In this document: positions 56,664 through 64,000 of the stretch, in pieces
Numbering within the stretch: the first letter of the stretch is position 1
Layout: the number at the start of each line of letters is the position of its first letter
Assembly (NCBI RefSeq): GCF_020379485.1
Contig: NC_063452.1
Span: forward strand, 27,162,770 to 27,226,769
Length of the DNA: 64,000 nucleotides
Reading direction: 5' to 3'
Origin: Brassica napus
Lineage: Eukaryota; Streptophyta; Magnoliopsida; Brassicales; Brassicaceae
Made by a program: the position numbers and the translations under genes
The notes under the pieces: generated by a model
The model's input: the letters and a program-made list of their open reading frames with translations, nothing else
Databases searched by the model: none
What the model was told of the DNA's origin: nothing

Positions 56664-57205
56664 TCATTCATCCAGATTATAACAGAGAAATTAGAATTAA
56701 CTATCACAAAATTTTTAGAAAGAACTTAACAAATGGAACAATAATAATCATACAACATAAAAAAAGCAATACAAAAGTGTCCTTGTTCTGTGATATTGAG
56801 AAACTGAAATTGTGAAGTAACAGAGTATGAGAGTTCTTTGATTTCACATTAATCAAGTTAATAAATTTTACTGCCAAAGGATTAAGGGAATTGCGGGTTT
56901 AGGGTTTTTAAAATCAAGCAATCAGAAAAGTTTATCTAGAAACAAAGAAAAGACAAATTGATTTTCAATTTGGGAATTAGGGTTTTGAATATATTTAGCA
57001 CTTACAGATTCAATTTTCTTCGATTTTGAGGCGGATGTGACCGAATTAGGGTTCGAGTTAGGGTGCATCGTGTGCAAGGAGACTGCAACTGAGATGAGGT
57101 TGTCGGATATGGAAGTTCGATGGAACCGATGTGTGGAGAAGGAGATTTGAGATTGTGAAAGAGAGAAGTGTCGACAAAGGGGTTTTGCTTTTCTGGAAAA
57201 TATTA

Positions 57206-57470
57206 TACTCGCTCCTTTTTTTAATATAAATAGTTTTAGAATTGTGCAAATAGATTAAGAAAATCATTAATTTTTTATATTTTCTAAACAAAAACATCAT
57301 TAAATATTTACCTAACCACAAATCAACCAATAATAAAATAGAATGTATATTATCATTGGTCATATAGCATTAAGTGTTAATAAATTTTACATAAAAAATC
57401 GAAAACGTCATATAATTTGGAACTTAAAAATTTCTTTAAAATGACTTATATTAAAAAAACAGAGGGGGTA
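57206..57470. mobile_element. Stowaway-like MITE
   Basis: Left tactcgctccttttttt followed by aatataaa, right end (minus strand) taccccctctgttttttt followed by aatataag. TA borders, about 265 bp, imperfect TIRs. Confidence 0.6.
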
Positions 57471-58527
57471 CAATTAATTATTACATTAATTCAATGGCAG
57501 TTTTGTTAATACTCAAATGAAGGCTGGTTTTTTTGTATTTTTGTTACCCATGTGATCTAGTACAGTAATTAAGAAAGTTTATGAATTAGTATAGTAATAA
57601 CATGAATGATTAGAGTCATTATAGGTAATTTCTCTTTTCTTTTTTGAATGCTATTTTGTGACAAAAACTTAAAAATGGCTATTTAAGATAATTGCTCTAT
57701 AATTTACCTTTTTCGTCATATCCAGGTTTTAACTCGGTATCTTCTCGAGGAGGAGTCGAACCACGACTAATCATGGAGACTCTTGTCATATTCTCAGAAG
57801 ATCTAGGAATATTATAAAGATCCCACCGGAAACAACAGCTAAGAAGCTTACCCGCACCGCCCTGCCTTCCCCAATTATTGTTTTGAAAGTTCAACACACA
57901 CTGCATAAGACATATGTTGCATTCACTAGGTAAAATGTCAGGAGTGCATTTCATCATCATGTAAACATCTGCAAATTCTGTGAACTCTGCTCTTACGACG
58001 CTATAATACTTTAGCACAACTGATGAATTTTCAGGAGCTGAAATAGCAGACTGCATTGTTAGGTTAGTCAGTGCTTCCCATTCTCGTCGAAAAAGCTTAA
58101 GGCTCTTAGATTCCTATATGACTATATGTATAAAGGATTTTGTGACAAACCAGGTGGGAAGAGCTCGAGTTTTTCGAAAACAGAGTAATTAGCATATCGT
58201 ACAAGGCAAGAAGCATTGTCACTGTCTCTCGTGGTCCACTTGAAGGATTTAATTCGATTCGGACATATATCTTCTAAATCCTGAATCCCTTGCTCCACGC
58301 AGTTCACACAAGCTTGCTTCTCGTAGCCTCGTCCACAAAGGGCAAGACCGTAAACTTTGTTGGTGCCTTCTCCGATTGAAGTGTTGTAGAAGCCGTCGTT
58401 AGCCACGACGTTACTTGCAAGAGAAGAGAAAAGAGAGTTGAGGTTGTCGCTGTAAGTGCTGTTATCTGAGAATAAGCTTCCTTCACAAACTGTTTTAGCG
58501 TCTATAAAAGTTAGAAGGAGAAGAAAG

Positions 58528-58815
58528 CAAGAGAAGAGAATAACATTAGAGAAATTTTCCATTCTGGTTGTAATTTCTCTTCTTTAATTTCTTATATTGT
58601 CATTGCCAAAATATAGGCTATATTTATAGGATGAATATTGCTTAATTGTGGTTCATAAAATTGGCAACGATGCCTACGTATAAAACACATATATTTATTT
58701 TAGATATAAACAAAACTATTTTAGATATAGACAACGATGCTCAAGAGAAGAGAATAACATTAGAGAAATTTTTCATCCTGGTTGTAATTTCTCTTCTTTA
58801 ATTTCTTATATTATA
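58528..58815. repeat. Direct duplication of the kinase gene's 5' end
   Basis: About 74 bases starting caagagaagagaataacatt at 58528 recur at 58742 with few changes, 214 bp apart. The copy includes the region of the start codon (complement of cat at 58560-58562). The following acacatatatttattttaga phrase is also repeated, so a ~0.2-kb segment was duplicated. Confidence 0.8.
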
Positions 58816-59116
58816 ATTGTGTCAATGAAAGTATTAATAATTTTACTAAAGTATAAACACATATATTTATTTTAGATATAAACATAACAATGTAAAAAAT
58901 TAAAGATCAATTTGTAAATTAAAAATGCTTAACAGAAAAGAGGTTATAGTTGCGACAAATTTGATGTGCTACTTTTCACATCTTCATTTCCTCTGCTTCA
59001 AATGGTGACAGTTTAATTGAACAGAAAATGAAAAAATAATAAACAAAAATTCAGTTGAGGAAGTGAATAAACAGAAATATCGGAATTTATACTCGATTCA
59101 TTTTTCAACAAAATTG
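58816..59116. other. Intergenic, upstream of the kinase remnant
   Basis: AT-rich, no gene seen. It reaches the target site of the copia relic. Confidence 0.4.
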
Positions 59117-59121
59117 GAAGA

Positions 59122-61785
59122 TGTTATGAACTATTATGTGGATGTCCATTAGGTCCATAAGCTCATGTTCTAGAGGATTCTGAATCCCTAATGTTGTATC
59201 TCTATATATTGTATCGTGACCTATGGAAGAATAAGATTAACCAATTTCATCTTTCTCTCCCCATCGAACTGGTTTTGGGTCAAGAACCAAAGATCCACAT
59301 CTAGAAAATTTGGATAAGTTGTTTGTTCCACCACAACCGCTAACAGATGGGACTTCAAAGGAGGTTATGGATATGTTGGATATGATCTCCATTGATGATA
59401 AAATCTAAGATTTATTTAAAGACTCAAAGTTTTTCTATCCAACATTAGGGGGAGAAAAATAAACAGCTGGAGAATGAATGAAATGAAATGAATTATCATT
59501 GATCCTCAGACTAAAGATCGAGAATAGAAGTCGAAAATGAATGTATAGAGATAATTCTATTACAAAGATTAGCATATGAGTTGCCAGATTCATTTACTGA
59601 CCTTAAGAAAGTGATTAAGTCACAATTACCAGCTGTAAATGCTCCAATTAAAATGGATGTCCCATAAGGACAATATCAAACTGCTAATGAGTCTAAAGAT
59701 CGCCTGAAGCGTGATAGACCTATTGGTTCCAAATATAATAATCCTCGAAAAAGGGAGCATAAATGAGAATGGCAGGAATCGAGGAATGAAATATTAAGGA
59801 TCTCGAGAAGAGATAGAAAACATGACAAGAGAGAAATTATGGTACCTGAGAATAAATAAAGCTCAAATAGCTATGTCATGTCTGAAACAATATGGAACCA
59901 ATATCAAATCGACGTCGTCAATATCTATGCATGCAATGTAGCAGTTGATGAGAATGAGGATCGTGAACCATATATTGAAAAGTGTACACAAAGAAATGAT
60001 TGGCCAAGATGGAAATAAGCAATAGATGCGGGATTAAATCTCTTGGAAAGAGAGAGTATTTGGACAAGTAGTCCATACACCTAATGGTGTAAAACCAGTG
60101 GCACATAAATAGGTCATTATGTGAAAGAATGAATGAGATGATGAAAAGTTATGAGAAGCAAAAGAGTAGTTGCACAAGACTTCCCATAAAGACCTGAAAT
60201 TGCTATAAGAAATACATCATGTGGTGGAAGCATCAACTTTCAAGTTTCTTTAGTCTGGCAATAAAGAAAAAGAACTGAGAGCCACTAGAACAATGAAATT
60301 TATGTGAAAGATCCAAAAGAATATAAACTATAAGAAGCAGTAAACCCCATAAGGATTTGGACTGCAAGAAGCAGTAAGTGCTAGTTCTCGAGAACATACC
60401 GCGTGGGTATATTGAGCATATAAAAGAAAAAAAAAGTATTGGTCATGAAGTACCATGATATTGGAAATTTACTGATCTCTTTCATGATTGAAAGATGTGA
60501 TTTCGTATGACAAGAGGGATAGTCATATTTGTAACATTCACAAGAAGCAAAATAATAACTCGTATGTATAAGTATGCATAATGTGAAGGTTTAGAAGACT
60601 GTCTATAAAAGGAAACTTGGACAAGGAGTCCAAATAGACCAAGATATGATCTTTTGTGTGAAAATAATATTATGGATAAGAAGTCCAATGGTCTAAGAGA
60701 TTATCTGACAATCAAACGAGTTTATTACTAAGGATATGCTTATATCAATTCTTAAAAGGAAGATTTATATGATGAGAAAACATCTCTCTAAGATGATGCT
60801 TCCAGGGGGAGTAATATGATGATGTCCTTAGTTGTACTCTTTTTCCTTATCATGGTTTTTGTCCCATTGGATTTTCCATGTCAAGGTTTTAACGAGGCAA
60901 CAAAGAACACGTAAATGATAGATACCTAAAGAGAAATGTTAACACTTAAGTGATGAAGATCTATCAATCTTCCAATGTATTTTGAGACAAAAAGAAGCAG
61001 AAGATAATGATCAAAAATCAATCGTACTTGAACAAGAATCAAGGTATGGACACATTTAATTCGCTAGAGAGAAACAAATGTCGAAATTATCTTAATCAAA
61101 GGAGACCTTCTAGATGGAATTAAAATATAAAATTGTTGTCCAGAGAAAGATCTCTGAGTCTACTTTAATCTCTAATTTGAATCAAGTCATTCCTGATGAT
61201 AGAACTCGAGATATGGCTGTTTTCGTGGGACATGTACAAGCTGTCTCAGAATACCTAATATCATATGATATTCAAAATATTGCTCGATATTTCCATCTTA
61301 ACAGAGCCAGATTGGTGCCTAAAGTTAGACATGGATGTTAGCTTCGATTTTCAAGTGGTTTGAAGTCGTTTTGTCCTACGGTCACCAAGATATTCAAGTT
61401 TTAGTGAGGAGTGTCAAATCAACCAAAAAAAGTAAATCGGTCCAACCCCAAGAAGAAGAAGTTAATTCATCACATTGGATTGTGTCCTATCAGATATATC
61501 AAGTAATGTTTTCATCAGGGGGAGTAGAGGTGCGCTGCACTTTTTTTCTCTTCACCACGGTTTTTCCCAAGGTTTTTAATGAGGTAGCATCTTATGCGCT
61601 TTAGGAAATATTTTTTTAATGTACATCCAAATGGGAGTGTTATGAACTATTATGTGGATGTCCATTAGGCCCATAATCCCATATTCTAGAGGATTCTGAA
61701 TTTCTAATGTTGTATCTCTATATACTGTACCGTGATCTATGGAAGAATAAGATTAACCAATTTCCTCTTTCTCTTATTCACAACA
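59122..61785 (+). mobile_element. Decayed copia-type element with TSD
   Basis: The left LTR starts tgttatgaactattatgtgg at 59122 and the right LTR (61638-61785) starts the same way and ends cacaaca. The 5-bp duplication gaaga is at 59117-59121 and 61786-61790. The 3' end of the left LTR and the primer site are missing (similarity stops near 59257). Inside, pieces of Copia pol are readable only in fragments with stops (near 59700, RDRPIGSK-like on plus; near 59990-60110, start of RT). Two purine-rich 3' segments (tccagggggag at about 60805 and tcagggggag at about 61516), each followed by copia-type tail sequence, indicate an internal rearrangement. Confidence 0.8.
61114..61341 (+). other. 75-residue open frame inside the copia relic, unrecognised
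   Basis: Starts MELKYKIVVQRKISESTLIS, ends KVRHGC. It has no recognised domain. It lies in the rearranged 3' part of the relic and is probably a chance frame. Confidence 0.2.
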
Positions 61786-61790
61786 GAAGA

Positions 61791-62789
61791 GAGATTTTTT
61801 CTTCATAATTTTTTCATTCTTAAGGAAACAAGAAGAATAGAGTGGGATCCATGTGTTTCTAATTTGAAAAAAAAATTAACATGATTGGTATAAAAATTGA
61901 GGAATAAGAATTTTACCATATTTTATTCATAAAATATGGTCACCGATTGAAGCCAATACACTATTGGAGACAACTTTCATTATATTTTGTATTTTCTCTC
62001 AAAATGATGCACTATTGGAGATGGTCTAAATAGAGAAAAAAATCTTTAAATTAGTATTTATTAATAAATAAAAGACTAAATAATCGTACATCCAGAACTC
62101 TAACCCAAATCCAATACTAAACTCTAAACTTTAATTATTAAGTTCTAAAATCAAATATATAAATATATTTATCTCTTAGTGAATTCTATTTTGAAGATTT
62201 TTTATGTATTATTTTTTGAATAAAAACTTGATCTAAGGCTATGTAAAGGTATTTTCAAAATTAAATTCATAAAATTTAATATAACTGACCTTACATAATT
62301 TAATATTTGATATTTATTAAATTTAGTAGGAAATGTATATTGAGGGGTCGAACGGATAGTACATCGAATGGGTGTAGATTTTTTAGAGCTTCGTTTCTCT
62401 CTAATTTATTTCTTTTTCTTTTTCTTTTTGAGAACCATCTAATGTTAAGATGATAATATCATTTTAGCAAAAAAAAGAAGATAATGATATCAGGTTTTCA
62501 AATACTTCCTCCGTATCATTTTAAGTGGTGTTTAAAGATTTACAAAAAAATTCATAATAAGTGATGTTCTCAATATTCTAGATAAAATTTAATATCATTT
62601 AAACGTGGGAAACTGCTAAAAATACCACATTCATAGTACCACTTTTCATGTTTACACTAACTATTTTTACCCAAACTTTAAAAGAGAGAAAAAAAAATTA
62701 ATGATCTTACGGTTAACTAATCTAGACTTAAAGTTTAGAGTTGAGGGGTGAGGCTTTTGGAATGTGAAATTTAGGATTCTAATAATAAA

Positions 62790-62829
<40 letters not shown>

Positions 62830-63592
62830 CTTAAAAATTTTAAGTTTTAAAAAAATAGTTTCAAAAAACCTTCAAAAAAATTGAAAAAAAAATCAAAAAA
62901 ATTATAAAAAAGTTCGAATTTGAAAAAAGAAATTCGAAACCATTAAAAAAAAATTGATTTTTTATTTATTAAAATAATTATTTATTATATATATAACAAG
63001 AGTATAAGAGCCTTTTGCATATTAATGAAAAATATATTTTTGAAAATGTATCATTAGTGATGGTAAACATGAATAATGATACCAACAATGTGGTAAACAT
63101 GAAAATTCTCAAGAAGTTGTGACCAATTACAAAATACTATATTTTTTCTTATTGGTAAAACTACTTTTATTTAATGTTACTTTTATATAACCAAGATAAA
63201 CTAAATAAATTTTTATATTTTTTTAATTTTTGTGCAAAAACCTTAAATATCATTTAAAATGATATAGAGAGTACTGAAAAAACGGAAATATAACTTCCTC
63301 CGTTCTAAAATGTAAATGTAAAATGTTTTAGAGAAGTTTTAGAAAGTGCTCTAGAGATCGTTTAAGATACATAATGTTTGTCAAACTAAGTTAAGTTTGT
63401 AATGGGTTACATAGTTATAGTTTCACCATGAGATATTAAACCAATTTCCATTTGGCCTAAAGGAAAATATCATATTAATATTAACTATTTGCCATTTACT
63501 CTATTGATAGGATTCCAAAGTTGGATTTTATTCACCTTAATTGTTTCATGATAGGATAAATTCTCTCTATCAATTTAGAGTAGCATTCCATT
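61791..63592. other. AT-rich repeats and MITE-like DNA
   Basis: No gene. Contains a MITE-like unit (62503-63273), an (AT)n run at 62795-62824 and the dispersed ggttaactaatctagactta repeat at 62711-62750. A further ctccgttctaaaatgtaaat end occurs near 63297. Confidence 0.5.
62503..63273. mobile_element. MITE-like inverted-repeat unit, about 0.77 kb
   Basis: Left tacttcctccgtatcatttt and right (minus strand) tactctctatatcatttt are similar, with TA at both borders. It is longer than most Stowaway MITEs, perhaps because the dispersed repeat and AT run inserted within it. Confidence 0.45.
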
Positions 63593-63730
63593 ATGAAGTT
63601 TATTGTTGTGATTTGTTGTGCGACCTTGCATGTTATTATTTTATTTTGTATAAACGCTTTCAAGTCTAAGGATCTGAATGACAACATACCGACAACTGCG
63701 GAACAACTATTAACTGCGGTGCGGATATAA
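63593..63730 (+). CDS. Possible small secreted peptide, frame-disrupted
   Basis: 45 residues starting MKFIVVICCATLHVIILFCI, a good signal-peptide shape, followed by NAFKSKDLNDNIPTTAEQ. The frame stops at 63728. In another frame, from about 63714 to 63881, a Cys-containing stretch follows at once (RCGYKHSEPKC, FFCATSSNN, ending SPCFYW and a stop). This suggests a small cysteine-rich secreted protein whose frame was shifted by an indel near 63710, or an unrecognised splice. No family recognised; it may be chance. Confidence 0.25.
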   Translation: MKFIVVICCATLHVIILFCINAFKSKDLNDNIPTTAEQLLTAVRI

Positions 63731-63900
63731 ACATTCAGAGCCTAAATGTATTAGAGGAGAGGCTTCTACCTTTTTCTGCGCAACCAGTTCAAATAACGTG
63801 AGAAATGGGTACAAGCAGTCAAGCAAAGCCGGGTTTTGGGTTAAGCTAAAGACTAAAGAAAGTCCATGCTTCTATTGGTGACAAATGTATTTAGTCTAGT

Positions 63901-64000
63901 ACTCCCCCCGTTCTGAAATATAAGATGTTTAGAAAAAAAATTATGTTTTAATATATAAAATGTTTTTATATTTGTAGGTAACTTTAGCTTTATCAAAATC
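63901..64000 (+). mobile_element. MITE-like left end, cut by the window edge
   Basis: tactccccccgttctgaaat followed by ataagatgtttag resembles the common plant MITE start (CTCCCTCCGTTCC...). The other end would lie beyond the window. Confidence 0.4.

Larger units (their letters stand above)
54430..57707. other. Long kinase intron filled with repeats
   Basis: Apart from the MULE-like fragment, the small minus-strand remnant and two MITEs listed separately, it is AT-rich and repetitive. 54589-54635 (ggttaactaatctagactta) matches 62711-62750, a dispersed repeat. 55000-55500 has repeated ggtttaa/ccgattt words. No further kinase exon was found. Confidence 0.45.
42636..58562 (-). pseudogene. Cysteine-rich receptor-like kinase (DUF26/CRK), interrupted and mutated
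   Basis: Would be a plasma-membrane receptor kinase. Segments in order: 58562-58122 (signal peptide MENFSNVILFSCFLLLLTFI and first DUF26 with C-X8-C-X2-C, CGRGYEKQACVNC), about 58110-57708 (second DUF26, CTPDILPSECNIC), about 54420-54325 (membrane segment, frame-disturbed), 54215-54088 (LGQGGFGTVYK), 54002-53792 (EIAVKRL lysine), 53699-53461 ([11 protein letters not shown]), 43142-43004 ([13 protein letters not shown]) and 42920-42636 (RPTMSSVIVWL, stop). Breaks: frame loss near 58120; in-frame stop at 53889-53891; a +1 frameshift near 53478 in the activation segment, just before the GT. The last kinase intron holds a 10-kb LINE. An intron of about 3.3 kb also contains MULE-like DNA and MITEs. 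Confidence 0.85.

Noticed and set aside
57058..57363. 101-residue minus-strand frame
   Set aside because: Overlaps a MITE and AT-rich DNA; no domain or splice support.
1..64000. CRISPR arrays, bacterial operons or tRNA/rRNA genes
   Set aside because: The sequence is plant nuclear in character. No CRISPR-like direct repeats with unique spacers were seen; the tandem repeats present are minisatellites or transposon arrays. I recognised no tRNA cloverleaf or rRNA segment by eye.

Overview
The window looks like a nuclear region of a Brassicaceae plant, most likely Brassica or a close relative. The host genes read as close relatives of Arabidopsis genes (an APR1-like adenylylsulfate reductase, a G2-like/GARP transcription factor, a DUF26 receptor kinase, an RPA/DUF223 family gene). 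Introns are short and AT-rich with GT..AG borders, and the transposable elements are typical plant types. I could not run alignments, so the genus is an inference.

Layout. 0.6-3.1 kb: RPA70-like/DUF223 gene (minus) whose first exon lies between the arms of a perfect 28-bp inverted repeat that resembles Helitron 5' ends. 3.5-7.6 kb: degenerate telomere-like repeats, then minisatellite arrays in both orientations ending in a well-formed Helitron 3' terminus. 8.7-9.1 kb: broken F-box gene. 9.8 kb: SINE. 11.0-11.7 kb: small conserved gene with a truncated copy of the same SINE type in its intron. 12.3-13.9 kb: intact APR1-like gene (minus). 14.4-26.2 kb: a hAT element (8-bp TSD) split by a 10.8-kb CACTA element (3-bp TSD) that carries three genes: TNP2-like, an antisense plant-transposon ORF, and TNP1-like. 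27.8 kb: hAT MITE. 28.9-29.7 kb: decayed VTI1-like and PWP1-like fragments side by side. 30.4-36.7 kb: Ty1/copia element with both LTRs and a TSD. 39.1-41.3 kb: G2-like transcription factor. 41.5-58.6 kb: remnants of two DUF26 receptor kinases on the minus strand. The larger one is split by a full-length LINE (18-bp TSD), and the LINE is itself split by a second CACTA element (3-bp TSD) encoding a TNP2/TNP1 fusion. 59.1-61.8 kb: decayed copia relic with TSD. The rest is AT-rich, with MITE-like elements and one possible small secreted peptide.

How the parts relate. The likely working host genes are APR1-like (chloroplast sulfate assimilation), the G2-like factor, the small gene at 11 kb and possibly the RPA-like gene. 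Most other coding sequence belongs to transposable elements. Target-site duplications give a relative order of events: hAT before CACTA-1, and receptor kinase before LINE before CACTA-2. CACTA-1 is the most interesting unit: two of its three genes are open throughout, and the third is broken only by an apparent single-base deletion.
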